Assembly: GCA_016720115.1 (NCBI GenBank) | Contig: JADJXT010000002.1 | Span: forward strand, 558,001 to 622,000 | Origin: Sphingomonadales bacterium | Lineage (GTDB): Bacteria > Pseudomonadota > Alphaproteobacteria > Sphingomonadales > Sphingomonadaceae | Length of the DNA: 64,000 nt | Direction of reading: 5' to 3' | Shown: piece after piece, positions 1 to 8,326 of the stretch | Layout: the number at the start of each line of letters is the position of its first letter | Position numbering within the stretch: the first letter of the stretch is position 1 | The notes under the pieces: model-generated | Told to the model about the DNA's origin: nothing | The model's database searches: none | What the model saw: only the letters and a program-made list of their open reading frames with translations | Program-made: the position numbers and the translations under genes

Positions 1-714
1 GGCGCGCAGATATTCCTCGATCTGCCCGCCCCCGGCCTTGCCTTCCTCGTTCAGCGGAATGCGGATCTTGCCATCGGGCGCGGTCATCGCTTTCGAGGTG
101 AGTCCGGTATATTCGCCCTTGATGTCGAAATAGCGGATTTCGCGGAAGTTGAAGATCCGCTCATACCAGGCAGCCCAGTGCGCCATGCGCCCGCCATAGA
201 CATTGTGCGTCAGGTGATCGATCGACTTGAAGCCTGCGCCAACGGGGAAATGTTCGACGCCGGGGAGATAGACGAAATCGATGTCGTAGATCGACAAGGC
301 GTCGGGATGGTCGAGCGTCGCATAGCGATCGACCAGATAAATGAAGGCGCCGCCAATCCCCTTGATCGCGGGGATGCGCAGTTCCATCACCCCGGTCTTG
401 CTCTCGACCGGCTCGGCACCGCGCTCGAGCGCTTCGCGGTAAGCCTTGGCCGCATCCCTGACGCGGAAGGCCATGCCGCAGGCGGAAGGGCCATGTTCGG
501 CGGCGAAATAGGCGGCGGGGCCGCGCGGTTCGTAATTGGCAATCAGGTTGATCTCACCCTGCCGCCAGAGGTGCACATCCTTCGAGCGGTGCTGCGCGAC
601 GCGGGTGAAGCCCATGCTTTCGAAAACCGGTTCGAGCAGGCCCTTTTCAGGCGCGCAGAATTCGACAAATTCGAAGCCGTCGAGGCCGAGGGGGTTTTCA
701 AAAAGGTCGGGCAT
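1..714 (-). CDS. hppD: 4-hydroxyphenylpyruvate dioxygenase, C-terminal part beyond the window
   Basis: This enzyme converts 4-hydroxyphenylpyruvate to homogentisate, the second step of tyrosine catabolism. The visible N-terminal 238 residues begin MPDLFENPLGLDGFEFVEF and continue through the two-domain glyoxalase-fold layout typical of bacterial HppD. The segment SIDHLTHNVYGGRMAHWAAW contains the first iron-ligand histidine region of the family, followed by YERIFNFREIRYFDIKGEYTGL. The start was set at the ATG complementary to 712-714. The gene is truncated by the left edge of the window. It follows a MarR regulator gene on the same strand, with a palindromic operator in the gap, so substrate-responsive control is likely. 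The family call is firm. Confidence 0.95.
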   Translation of the reverse strand, partial: MPDLFENPLGLDGFEFVEFCAPEKGLLEPVFESMGFTRVAQHRSKDVHLWRQGEINLIANYEPRGPAAYFAAEHGPSACGMAFRVRDAAKAYREALERGAEPVESKTGVMELRIPAIKGIGGAFIYLVDRYATLDHPDALSIYDIDFVYLPGVEHFPVGAGFKSIDHLTHNVYGGRMAHWAAWYERIFNFREIRYFDIKGEYTGLTSKAMTAPDGKIRIPLNEEGKAGGGQIEEYLRA

Positions 715-776
715 ATAAGGAGGAACCTCGCGCAAAATATACAAAGTCGACACCTGGAAAGGGTGCGAATCCGTCT

Positions 777-800
777 ATATAGTAACAATTGAAACTATAT
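777..800. promoter_or_regulatory. Palindromic MarR-type operator in front of hppD
   Basis: The 24-bp site consists of ATATAGT, a central CAATTG and ACTATAT. Twenty of its 24 positions are self-complementary; only the AA steps beside the core break symmetry. It sits 63 bp upstream of the hppD start and just outside the 3' end of the MarR gene. A palindrome of this size with a CAATTG core is typical of MarR-family targets, so the adjacent regulator is the inferred ligand-responsive repressor. TATATA-like steps inside it could also be part of the hppD promoter. Confidence 0.7.
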
Positions 801-814
801 TGCGCAAGCCATGT

Positions 815-1273
815 TCATTCGGCCTTGCGTTCCATTTCGTTTACCCGCGCCCGCAATTTGGCAAGCAGCGTGGCAAGCTGAGCGGCCTCTTCATTGCCCA
901 ATATGCCCTCAATCTCGGATTCGACCGAAAGCGCAAGCGGCACGATCTGGTCGTAAAGCTCCCGCCCCACCGCTGTCAGCGCCAGATGGTGCGAGCGGCC
1001 ATCGGTTTCGTTGGGCGCCCGCCCGATCAGCCCGCGCTCGTCGAGCGCCTTCGACGCGCGGTTGACGGTCACCTTGTCCATTTGCGTTGCGGCGACCAGC
1101 TCGCGCTGTGTCGCGCTGCCACGTTCGCCCAGCACCGCCATCACCCGCCATTCGGGAATTTTGAGGCCGAAGCGCCCGCGATAGCTGCGCGCGATAAACT
1201 CGCTCATCGCGTTCGAGGTGATCGAAAGCTGATAAGGCAGAAATTCGCCCAGAGTGAGTTTGCGTTGGGACAT
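815..1273 (-). CDS. MarR family transcriptional regulator, probably controls hppD
   Basis: This is a winged-helix DNA-binding protein of the MarR family, about 152 residues from the chosen ATG (MSQRKLTLGEFLPYQLS). An upstream in-frame ATG at 1306 would add 11 residues. The family core is clear: IPEWRVMAVLGERGSATQRELVAATQMDKVTVNRASKALDERGLIGR covers the recognition helices and DGRSHHLALTAVGRELYD is the wing. It lies directly upstream of hppD on the same strand. The palindromic site in the 100-bp gap suggests it represses tyrosine catabolism until an aromatic intermediate binds. That link is inferred from position; the family assignment is clear. Confidence 0.88.
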   Translation of the reverse strand: MSQRKLTLGEFLPYQLSITSNAMSEFIARSYRGRFGLKIPEWRVMAVLGERGSATQRELVAATQMDKVTVNRASKALDERGLIGRAPNETDGRSHHLALTAVGRELYDQIVPLALSVESEIEGILGNEEAAQLATLLAKLRARVNEMERKAE

Positions 1274-1306
1274 CTGTTGCGTCTCAAAATCCGTTGGTGC
1301 TGTCAC

Positions 1307-1406
1307 ACCGTAGTGCTGAGCTTGTCGAAGCGCGCCTCAAGCTTTGCGCTGTACTGTAAAACGCCCTTTTCGCCCTTCAACAAGCTCAGGGGCTCAGGGC
1401 TACGGT
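1307..1406. repeat. Dispersed long-hairpin repeat, family A, copy 1
   Basis: The left arm (1307-1330) reads ACCGTAGTGCTGAGCTTGTC then GAAG. The right arm (1375-1406) is its reverse complement with an extra 8-base duplication of the GCTCAGGG type. It sits between the TonB receptor stop and the MarR start. The same arms recur at 12302-12392 and 40092-40174. A run of T follows on the plus strand. Confidence 0.85.
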
Positions 1407-1427
1407 TTTTTTGCGGCGGAGGCAAAT

Positions 1428-3638
1428 TCAATCCAGTTTCCAGCTTGCGCCAAGCCAAAGGGTGCGAGGGCTCGCGCGTTCGATGATGCCGCTGCCCGAA
1501 ATCGCCGCCTCGACGCGGGCATCGAACAGGTTTTCGCCGCGCAGTTGCAGGCGCAGCCCCCCGCCAACCTCAAATCCCAGATCGAAATCGAGCGTCACCG
1601 CCTCGTCAAGCGCGCGCGCATTGGCATCGTCCTCGAACTGGCGGCCGATATAGCGCAAAGTCGTCGATGCCGAGAATTTCGCTCCGTCATAGGCCAGCGT
1701 CGCATTGCCGAAATGGCGCGGCACCTGTGCGGGGCGCAGGCCATCGAGCGGCGCGGAAACGCCCGAACCGCGCACTTCCGCATCGACAAAGGCATAGCCC
1801 AGCCTGACGATGAAGCGGTCGCTCAGATCAAACCGCGCGTCCGCCTCGATGCCTTTGGAAACAATCGCATCCAGATTTTGCCGCTGCCGGTAGGTGCCGC
1901 CCGCCGCGACAAAGCCGACGCCGGGGAAAGTGCCCGGCCCCTGCCCCAGCGTGACATTGGCGATGGCATCGTTCAGCCGGTTACGAAACAGGGTGACACC
2001 CAGATCGACGCCATTGCTGCTATAGGCCAGCCCTGCATCGAACCCCTCAACCGTTTCGGGGCGCAGATTTTCATTGGCGGCGGTGGCATCGGCGCCGACG
2101 CGGAAAGGCCGGTAAAGCTCGTTAAGAGTCGGCAGGCGCCATGCGCGATAGGCCGCACCGCGCAGCGTCCAGCCCCCGGCAAAGTCCCAGCCAAAGCCGG
2201 TGCGCCCGGTCCATTCGGTGCCGCTCCTGTCGGCGAAGCGATCGTCGGAACGCACGTCCCCGCCGATATTGACCTCTCGCCGGAAACCGTCGGTTATCGT
2301 CCAGCGATCGAGCCGCCCGCCTGCCGATAGCGTAAGCTCGTCCGAAGGCTGGTAGCTCAATTCGGCAAAGCCGCCATAGCTGTCGGTTTGCCCGCCCGCT
2401 GTCCGAAAACGCGTCGGTGCACCTGCAACATAGGTGAAAAACTCGCGCGTCTCACCGATCGTCCGCCGCCATTCGCCGCCGAGGCGCAGCTCGGCCCTGT
2501 CGCCAACAGCCGGGCGCAATTCGAAGCGCGCACCCAGCCCGGTCGAGGGTGTGGCGAACTGGTCGAGCGTCTGTGTCACGCTGTTGCGGTCCGCCGCCAC
2601 CGCGCCAAATTCAGAGGAAAATTCGCGCAACTGGACATAGCCCGTGGCAGACCATTGCCAGTCGCCGCTGCGGTCAACCAGCCGCAGACTGGCATCGACG
2701 CCGCTGTTGCTGTTGTCGCTGAAATCGACCCCGCGATCGCGCGTGTCGGTAAAGGCGCGCAGATTGGCCTGCAATTCGGTCGAGGCGTTGAGCGGCGCCA
2801 CCCCGCGCAGCGAAACGCCTGCCTGTTCATAAGGCGCCTTGCGGTCAGCAGCACCGCGCTGACTGGCGATGATCGGGACGAAGCCATCACCACGCGCATA
2901 GCTGGCGGAAATGCCTATCGTCCCTGCGCCCAGCTTCTGGCGCGTGGCGATATTGCCGGCAAGGTCGGCGCGATTGCTGGCTGCCAGAGCCGCATCGAAA
3001 TAATCGCTATCCGCAAAGTCTGCCCCGCGAACTTCGACCAGCCCGACATCGCTCAAAAGCTCGATTGTGCCCGCAATCGCCCCCGGCCCTTCGGCCACCG
3101 AAGCGCCGCGACGCACACGAATGTTGGCGAGGCGAACCGCGTCATATCCGGGCCAGCTCACCCAGCCGCCAAAAGGGTCGGCCTGCGGCACACCGTCGAG
3201 GATCAGCAACGAGCGTGAGGAGGCATTGCCGCCAAGCCCGCGCAGGGTAATCCCCTGACTCGTCGGGTTGGCGGTGCGCGCGTCTGAACGACGAAATTGC
3301 TGCAAGGATGGAATCCGGGACAAGACCGTTTCGAGCCTTTGGCCGGGCAACTGGTCGGGCTTCAGCGTGATGATGCCATCGACCGGATCGCTTGCCGGAT
3401 CGGCGAGATCGCCGGTGACCAGAATTTCGCAATCGGTGCCGGAGGCCTCATCAATGACGAAAGTCGCACAATCGCGGACCGTCGCCGACTGCGCATGAAG
3501 GGTGCCGGATGCGGCAACCAATGGTAAAGCCAAGATACAACGGAGAATGCGTGGCGCCAGCCTCAGATGACACTCTTCGTCATTCCCGCGAAAGCGGGAA
3601 TGACGACAAATGGGGTTTAGCACTTCTCTTTTCCTCAT
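1428..3638 (-). CDS. TonB-dependent outer-membrane receptor, substrate unknown
   Basis: This 736-residue protein has the plug-plus-barrel organisation of TonB-dependent receptors. The plug includes GQRLETVLSRIPSLQQFRR, GITLRGLGGNASSRSLLILD and VPQADPFGGWVSWPGYDAV. The rest is beta-strand-rich barrel sequence ending in an aromatic strand (TLWLGASWKLD). A hydrophobic stretch, RCILALPLVAASGTLHAQS, looks like a signal peptide but sits 30 residues from the ATG. The residues before it (CRHSRFRGNDEE) come from a dispersed palindrome at 3578-3605, so the true start may be a non-ATG codon further in. The ATG overlaps the maiA stop (ATGA), which implies translational coupling. Being in a tyrosine-degradation block, it might import an aromatic compound or its metal complex, but no substrate can be read from the sequence. 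Confidence 0.85.
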   Translation of the reverse strand: MRKREVLNPICRHSRFRGNDEECHLRLAPRILRCILALPLVAASGTLHAQSATVRDCATFVIDEASGTDCEILVTGDLADPASDPVDGIITLKPDQLPGQRLETVLSRIPSLQQFRRSDARTANPTSQGITLRGLGGNASSRSLLILDGVPQADPFGGWVSWPGYDAVRLANIRVRRGASVAEGPGAIAGTIELLSDVGLVEVRGADFADSDYFDAALAASNRADLAGNIATRQKLGAGTIGISASYARGDGFVPIIASQRGAADRKAPYEQAGVSLRGVAPLNASTELQANLRAFTDTRDRGVDFSDNSNSGVDASLRLVDRSGDWQWSATGYVQLREFSSEFGAVAADRNSVTQTLDQFATPSTGLGARFELRPAVGDRAELRLGGEWRRTIGETREFFTYVAGAPTRFRTAGGQTDSYGGFAELSYQPSDELTLSAGGRLDRWTITDGFRREVNIGGDVRSDDRFADRSGTEWTGRTGFGWDFAGGWTLRGAAYRAWRLPTLNELYRPFRVGADATAANENLRPETVEGFDAGLAYSSNGVDLGVTLFRNRLNDAIANVTLGQGPGTFPGVGFVAAGGTYRQRQNLDAIVSKGIEADARFDLSDRFIVRLGYAFVDAEVRGSGVSAPLDGLRPAQVPRHFGNATLAYDGAKFSASTTLRYIGRQFEDDANARALDEAVTLDFDLGFEVGGGLRLQLRGENLFDARVEAAISGSGIIERASPRTLWLGASWKLD
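3578..3605. repeat. Short perfect hairpin repeat inside the receptor N-terminus
   Basis: CGTCATTCCCGC, a GAAA tetraloop and GCGGGAATGACG form a perfect 12-bp stem. The element lies within the reading frame of the TonB receptor and encodes the residues before its signal peptide. Palindromes with these arms are common dispersed elements in many bacterial genomes. Confidence 0.8.
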
Positions 3639-4267
3639 CCCGGCTTCACCGCCTCAGGCGCCGCATTGGCAAAGGCCTCCATCCCGCGCAGCGCCTCGTC
3701 TATCCGCACCAGTTTCGGAAACGCCTCCAGCGGCGTTTCAAACCGCTTGGCATTGGCCATTTGCGGGACGAGGCAGACATCGGCAAGATTGGGCTGCGCA
3801 CCGCCGAACAGGCCGCTTTCGGGCGCCATCGCCTCCAGTGCGGTGAAGCCCTCGACGATCCAGTGGCGATACCATTCCGCGGTGGCCGCTTCGTCGGCAC
3901 CAAATTGCGATTTCAACCGCCCCAGCACGCGCAGATTGTTGAGTGGGTGGATATCGGCAGCGATCACCAGCGCCTGTGCCAGCGTCTTTGCCCGCTCCGC
4001 CGGATCGGACGACACCATCGGCGGTTCGGGATAATTGGCGTCGAGATAGTCGATGATGGCTAGGCTCTGCGTCAGATCATGCCCGTCGATCGACAGCATC
4101 GGCACGAACCCCTGCGGGTTGCGCGCGACATATTCGGGTTTCTTGTGCGCGGCATCGAGCAGATTGGTGGGAACCGCCCGATAGACGACGCCTTTCAGAT
4201 TGAGTGCGATGCGGACGCGGTAACTGGCGGAGGAACGCCAATAATCGAACAACAGGACTTCAGGCAT
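3635..4267 (-). CDS. maiA: Maleylacetoacetate isomerase (zeta-class glutathione S-transferase)
   Basis: MaiA isomerises maleylacetoacetate to fumarylacetoacetate with glutathione as cofactor, downstream of homogentisate dioxygenase. The 210-residue length fits the family. The N-terminal SSASYRVRIALNLKGV matches the SSCSxRVRIAL signature that supplies the catalytic Ser, with Ala in place of the usual Cys. NPQGFVPML and the SLAIIDYLD segment complete the glutathione-binding domain. C-terminal residues such as HPLNNLRVL and QPNLADVCLVPQ are characteristic of the zeta class. The gene follows the permease by 3 bp and overlaps the receptor start by ATGA, so all three are probably one transcript. 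With hppD nearby this defines a tyrosine-degradation block, although homogentisate dioxygenase and fumarylacetoacetase are not visible here. Confidence 0.92.
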   Translation of the reverse strand: MPEVLLFDYWRSSASYRVRIALNLKGVVYRAVPTNLLDAAHKKPEYVARNPQGFVPMLSIDGHDLTQSLAIIDYLDANYPEPPMVSSDPAERAKTLAQALVIAADIHPLNNLRVLGRLKSQFGADEAATAEWYRHWIVEGFTALEAMAPESGLFGGAQPNLADVCLVPQMANAKRFETPLEAFPKLVRIDEALRGMEAFANAAPEAVKPG

Positions 4268-4270
4268 AAT

Positions 4271-5110
4271 CTAGCTCCGCAGCTTCCAGCCGGACCGCAG
4301 CAGCGCATAGGCGATGATGCCGAGCACGATATTGATCGCGAGCAACAGCAGGCCGCCGAACAATACGGGGCTGTCCGCGGTGCCGATAAAGCCATAGCGG
4401 AAACCCGAAATCGCGTAGAAAAACGGGTTGGCGTGGCTGACCGCCTGGAAGGTGGGAGACAGCTTGTCGACTGAATAGAAGGTGCCCGAAAGCAGCGCAG
4501 CAGGCGCGACCACGAAATTGGTGATTGCCGCGGCATGATCGAATTTCTCTGCCCAGATCGACGTTATCACGCCAATCAGCGCGAGCAGCACCGAGCCCAT
4601 CAGGCCGAACCAGATGATCGCGCCGGAATGTGCAGGCGTCACGCCTACGCCGGGCCAGAGCGCCATCGCCAGCCAGACCGCGAGGCCGACCATGATCGCG
4701 CGGGTGACCGCCGCCCCCACCATCGCAACCAGCAGTTCGAGATTGGACAAGGGCGGCATCAGATAATCGACAATCGTTCCCTGGATCTTGCCGACCAGCA
4801 AAGAGAAGCTGCTATTGGCAAAGCTGTTTTGCATCATCCCCATGATGATCAGGCCCGGCGCGATGAAATCGGCAAAGGGCACGCCCAGCACCGAAGGCTT
4901 CACCCCGCCCAGCGCGACGGTGAAGATGATGAGATAGAGCAGCGTGGTGATCGCGGGTGCCCAGACGGTCTGCAACTGCACCTTCATGAAGCGGCGCACT
5001 TCCTTCAGGTAAAGCGTTTTGAGGCCGATCCAGTTGACGGTCCGGATCTGGCGTTCTGCAGGCTCGGCTTGAACCTCGGCCCCGGCGACATTAGATTTGT
5101 TGCTAGTCAT
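4271..5110 (-). CDS. ABC-2 type transporter permease, no ATPase partner alongside
   Basis: This 279-residue integral membrane protein has the six-helix layout of ABC-2 exporter permeases of the NodJ/YadH type. A polar N-terminus of about 40 residues is followed by APAITTLLYLIIFTVALGG, the FIAPGLIIMGMMQNSF segment, GTIVDYLMPPLSNLELLVAM and the C-terminal ABC-2 signature region NPFFYAISGFRYGFIG. Such permeases need a separate ATPase (YadG-like). None is adjacent, so it must be encoded elsewhere. The gene is the first of the minus-strand block ending in maiA and the TonB receptor, and is divergent from gcrA with about 90 bp between. The substrate is unknown. Confidence 0.88.
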   Translation of the reverse strand: MTSNKSNVAGAEVQAEPAERQIRTVNWIGLKTLYLKEVRRFMKVQLQTVWAPAITTLLYLIIFTVALGGVKPSVLGVPFADFIAPGLIIMGMMQNSFANSSFSLLVGKIQGTIVDYLMPPLSNLELLVAMVGAAVTRAIMVGLAVWLAMALWPGVGVTPAHSGAIIWFGLMGSVLLALIGVITSIWAEKFDHAAAITNFVVAPAALLSGTFYSVDKLSPTFQAVSHANPFFYAISGFRYGFIGTADSPVLFGGLLLLAINIVLGIIAYALLRSGWKLRS

Positions 5111-5202
5111 TGCACAATCGACTATCGGCTTGCCCCTTGCGCGGCAAGGCGCTTTTATATGTTGCTGCCCATAGCGCCGCTTTTAATATTTTGGAGTTTT
5201 CG

Positions 5203-5847
5203 ATGTCCTGGACCGACGAACGGATCGACCGCCTGAAATCCATGTGGGAAAAAGGCCTGACTGCCAGCCAGATTGCCGACGAGCTTGGCGGGGTCAGCCG
5301 TAATGCGGTCATCGGCAAGGCGCACCGTCTTGGCCTCAAATCGCGTCCGTCGCCGGTGAAAGCGCCCGATGGCGATGCCAAGCCCGCACCAAAGCCCAAG
5401 GCGAAACCGATTGAAAAGTCGGCACCTCGCGCTCCCGCACCGACACCCGAACGCAGCATTCCGACTGCGCCCGCCGCAGCACCGGTCACGCCCCGTCCGC
5501 AATCGGACATGCCCAAGATCGTCTCGATCGGCCCCGGCGGCTTCATGCGGCAAGGCCCGGGCGACCAGCAGGCACCGATACCCCCTGCCCCGCCGCGCCG
5601 TCTGGTTCCGGCCAAGCCGAGCCCCGAGATCGCCGACAAGACCAGCCTGCTCGATCTGAGCGACCGCGTCTGCCGCTGGCCGATGGGGCATCCGGGCGAA
5701 CCCGATTTCCATTTCTGTGGCGAAGCGGTGAACCCCGGCTTTCCTTATTGCGTCGAACATTGCGGCCGCGCCTATCAGGCACAGTTGCCGCGCGGTGTGC
5801 GCCGCCCGCCGCCGCCGATGCCGTTCGGTGGGCCGCGAGTCCGCTAA
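5203..5847 (+). CDS. gcrA: GcrA family cell-cycle regulator
   Basis: GcrA is an alphaproteobacterial cofactor of sigma-70 RNA polymerase that activates promoters carrying CcrM-methylated GANTC sites and helps drive the cell cycle. The N-terminus MSWTDERIDRLKSMWEKGLT, ASQIADELGGVSRNAVIGKA and HRLGLKSR form the family helix-turn-helix. A Pro/Ala-rich linker of about 90 residues follows. The C-terminal sigma-binding domain contains the cysteine-rich motif CRWPMGHPGEPDFHFCG and GFPYCVEHCGRAYQ. The start is the ATG at 5203, preceded by TTGGAG at 5191-5196. An upstream in-frame ATG at 5110 lies back-to-back with the permease start and is unlikely. Length is 214 residues. Confidence 0.95.
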   Translation: MSWTDERIDRLKSMWEKGLTASQIADELGGVSRNAVIGKAHRLGLKSRPSPVKAPDGDAKPAPKPKAKPIEKSAPRAPAPTPERSIPTAPAAAPVTPRPQSDMPKIVSIGPGGFMRQGPGDQQAPIPPAPPRRLVPAKPSPEIADKTSLLDLSDRVCRWPMGHPGEPDFHFCGEAVNPGFPYCVEHCGRAYQAQLPRGVRRPPPPMPFGGPRVR

Positions 5848-5861
5848 CCGGTCGCCTCTGC

Positions 5862-6254
5862 ATGGCCAGCCGCCCGCACCCGTTCGCTGACCTAATTGGT
5901 CTGGCGGTTGCGCCCGATGGCAAGGGCGGCAGCACGGCGACCCTCACCGCCGAACACGGGCATATGAACCCGCATGGCGTGGTGCACGGCGCGGTAATCT
6001 ATGCACTGGCCGACACCGGCATGGGCGCCGCGCTCTATCCGTCGCTCGACGCCGGGCAGGCCTGCGCGACGATCGAAATCAAGATCAGCTATTTCCGGCC
6101 CGTAGCAGGCGGCGAAATCCGCTGCACGACGCAGGTCGACAATAAGGGCCGCAGCATCGCGCACCTGACCTCACGGATCGAACAGGGCGAAAAACTGGTC
6201 GCGCTGGCAACCGGCAGCTTCGCCATATTGGCCGCGCCGCCGGGAAAAGCCTGA
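5862..6254 (+). CDS. PaaI-type hotdog thioesterase
   Basis: This 130-residue protein belongs to the PaaI/YdiI-like acyl-CoA thioesterase family. The segment MNPHGVVHGAVIYALADTGM is the conserved HGG-type active-site region, with an Ala in the last position. It is followed by ATIEIKISYFRPV, which forms the hotdog beta-sheet. The start is the ATG at 5862; a longer in-frame form from 5748 would overlap the gcrA 3' end and is unlikely. It lies 14 bp after gcrA on the same strand and may be cotranscribed. The acyl-CoA substrate cannot be inferred. Confidence 0.88.
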   Translation: MASRPHPFADLIGLAVAPDGKGGSTATLTAEHGHMNPHGVVHGAVIYALADTGMGAALYPSLDAGQACATIEIKISYFRPVAGGEIRCTTQVDNKGRSIAHLTSRIEQGEKLVALATGSFAILAAPPGKA

Positions 6255-6327
6255 GCGCACAGATTTCCACAACAGACGCACGTTCGGCAGTTGCGCCGTC
6301 GACTCCCCCGCGCCTATAGCATCGGCC

Positions 6328-8316
6328 ATGAGTGAAGACCTGTTCGGCGGCGCGATGCCCGCCGGTTCTGAATCTGGCGGTTACGATGCTTCGGCGATCG
6401 AGGTGCTCGAAGGGCTCGAGCCTGTCCGTCGCAGGCCGGGCATGTATATCGGCGGCACCGACGAACGGGCGCTGCACCATCTGGCCGCCGAAGTGCTCGA
6501 CAACAGCATGGACGAGGCGGTCGCGGGCCATGCGACGCGGATAGAAATCAGCCTCGGCACCGGCAACCGGCTGACCATCAGCGACAATGGTCGCGGCATC
6601 CCTGTCGATCAGCATCCCAAATTCCCCGGCAAGTCAGCGCTCGAAGTTATCATGACCACGCTGCATTCGGGCGGCAAGTTCGAGGGCAAGGCCTATGCCA
6701 CCTCGGGCGGCCTGCACGGCGTCGGCGTATCGGTGGTCAACGCCTTATCGACCGATACCGTGGTCGAGGTGGCGCGCAACAGGCAGCTTTACCGCCAGCG
6801 TTTTGCCAAGGGCCATGCGCAGGGCGGACTTGAGGAGCTGGGCCCCACCCCCAACCGGCGCGGGACCACCATTGCGTTCACTCCAGATCCCGAAATTTTC
6901 GGCGCCGATGCGAAGTTCAAGCCCGCACGGCTGTTCCGTCTTGCTCGGTCCAAAGCCTATCTGTTCGCGGGCGTCGAAATCCGCTGGAAATGCGATCCGG
7001 AACTGGCGAGCGAGGATGCGCCGCAGGAAGCGGTGTTCCAGTTCCCTGGCGGGCTGGCCGACCATCTGAAGGAGCAACTGGGCAGCCGCAACTGCGTCAC
7101 CAGCGACTTCTTCCACGGCAACCAGAGCTTCCCTGACGATCAGGGCCGCGTCGAATGGGCGGTCGCCTGGCCGCTTTATTCGGATGGCAGCTATAGCTGG
7201 TATTGCAACACCATCCCGACCCCCGATGGCGGCACCCACGAAGCGGGCGTGCGCGGAGCGCTGACCAAGGGACTGCGCGCCTTTGGCGAGCTTGTCGGCA
7301 ACAAGAAGGCGGCGCAGATCACCGCCGACGACATTTTCAACGAGGCCGAGCTGATGCTCTCGGTCTTCATCCGCAACCCGCAATTCCAGAGCCAGACCAA
7401 GGACCGGCTGACCTCGCCCGAGGCGGCACGGCTGGTCGAAAACGCCGTGCGCGACCATTTCGACCATTTCCTTGCGGATAATATGGAACGCGGCAAGGCG
7501 ATGCTCGGCTTCATCCTCGAAAAAGTAGAGGACCGGCTGAAACGCAAGGCCGAGCGCGAGGTGAAGCGCAAGACCGCGACCAGCGGCAAGAAGGTGCGCT
7601 TGCCCGGCAAGCTCACCGACTGCGCATCGGACGACCCCAATGGCACCGAATTGTTCATCGTCGAGGGCGACAGCGCGGGCGGCAGCGCGAAGCAGGCGCG
7701 TGATCGCAAGACGCAGGCGATCCTGCCCATCCGCGGCAAGATCCTGAACGTCGCATCCGCCACCGCCGACAAGATCCGCGCCAATCAGGAAATCGCCGAC
7801 CTCGGCCTCGCGCTTGGCTGCGGCACACGCAAGGATTGCGATCCGGACAATCTGCGTTACGACCGGATCATCATCATGACCGACGCCGATGTCGACGGCG
7901 CGCATATCGCGACGCTGCTGATGACCTTTTTCTTCCAGGAAATGCCCGCCATCGTCGAGCGCGGACACCTCTACCTCGCCCGCCCGCCGCTCTACCGCCT
8001 CACCGCAGGCAGCCAGAGCGCCTATGCGCAGGACGATGCACACCGCGCCGAACTGGAAGCTACCCAGTTCAAGGGAAAGAAGGTCGACGTCGGCCGGTTC
8101 AAGGGGCTGGGCGAGATGAACCCCGGACAGCTTCGCGAAACCACGATGGACCCCGCCACCCGTTCGCTGATCCGCATCACTTTGCCGCACGAATATCAGA
8201 AACAGGTGGCGGTGAAGGAACGGGTCGACCAGCTGATGGGCAAAAGCCCCGAAGCCCGCTTCCGCTTCATTCAGGAACATGCGACAACGCTCGACGAGGA
8301 AGCCATCGACGCCTGA
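6328..8316 (+). CDS. parE: DNA topoisomerase IV subunit B
   Basis: ParE is the ATPase subunit of topoisomerase IV, which decatenates daughter chromosomes with ParC. The 662-residue protein opens with a GHKL ATPase domain: EGLEPVRRRPGMYIGGTDER, EVLDNSMDEA and DNGRGIPVD. The transducer domain follows. The TOPRIM domain has FIVEGDSAGGSAKQARDRKT and the metal-binding DADVDGAHIATLL. KGLGEMNPGQLRETTMDP near the C-terminus is the type IIA signature. The length and the short insertions point to ParE rather than GyrB, which is typically about 800 residues. The beta-lactamase-like gene starts 10 bp after its stop. Confidence 0.95.
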   Translation: MSEDLFGGAMPAGSESGGYDASAIEVLEGLEPVRRRPGMYIGGTDERALHHLAAEVLDNSMDEAVAGHATRIEISLGTGNRLTISDNGRGIPVDQHPKFPGKSALEVIMTTLHSGGKFEGKAYATSGGLHGVGVSVVNALSTDTVVEVARNRQLYRQRFAKGHAQGGLEELGPTPNRRGTTIAFTPDPEIFGADAKFKPARLFRLARSKAYLFAGVEIRWKCDPELASEDAPQEAVFQFPGGLADHLKEQLGSRNCVTSDFFHGNQSFPDDQGRVEWAVAWPLYSDGSYSWYCNTIPTPDGGTHEAGVRGALTKGLRAFGELVGNKKAAQITADDIFNEAELMLSVFIRNPQFQSQTKDRLTSPEAARLVENAVRDHFDHFLADNMERGKAMLGFILEKVEDRLKRKAEREVKRKTATSGKKVRLPGKLTDCASDDPNGTELFIVEGDSAGGSAKQARDRKTQAILPIRGKILNVASATADKIRANQEIADLGLALGCGTRKDCDPDNLRYDRIIIMTDADVDGAHIATLLMTFFFQEMPAIVERGHLYLARPPLYRLTAGSQSAYAQDDAHRAELEATQFKGKKVDVGRFKGLGEMNPGQLRETTMDPATRSLIRITLPHEYQKQVAVKERVDQLMGKSPEARFRFIQEHATTLDEEAIDA

Positions 8317-8326
8317 GGAGGACTAT

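Noticed and set aside
178..792. Plus-strand ORF of 204 residues over hppD
   Set aside because: It is the antisense shadow of hppD, whose translation matches a known enzyme family.
6301..6305. GACTC (GANTC) site before parE as a GcrA target
   Set aside because: GANTC occurs by chance about every 256 bases; one site is not evidence of control.
6745..8280. Minus-strand ORF of 511 residues
   Set aside because: It is antisense to parE and has no recognisable domain; GC-rich third positions create such frames.
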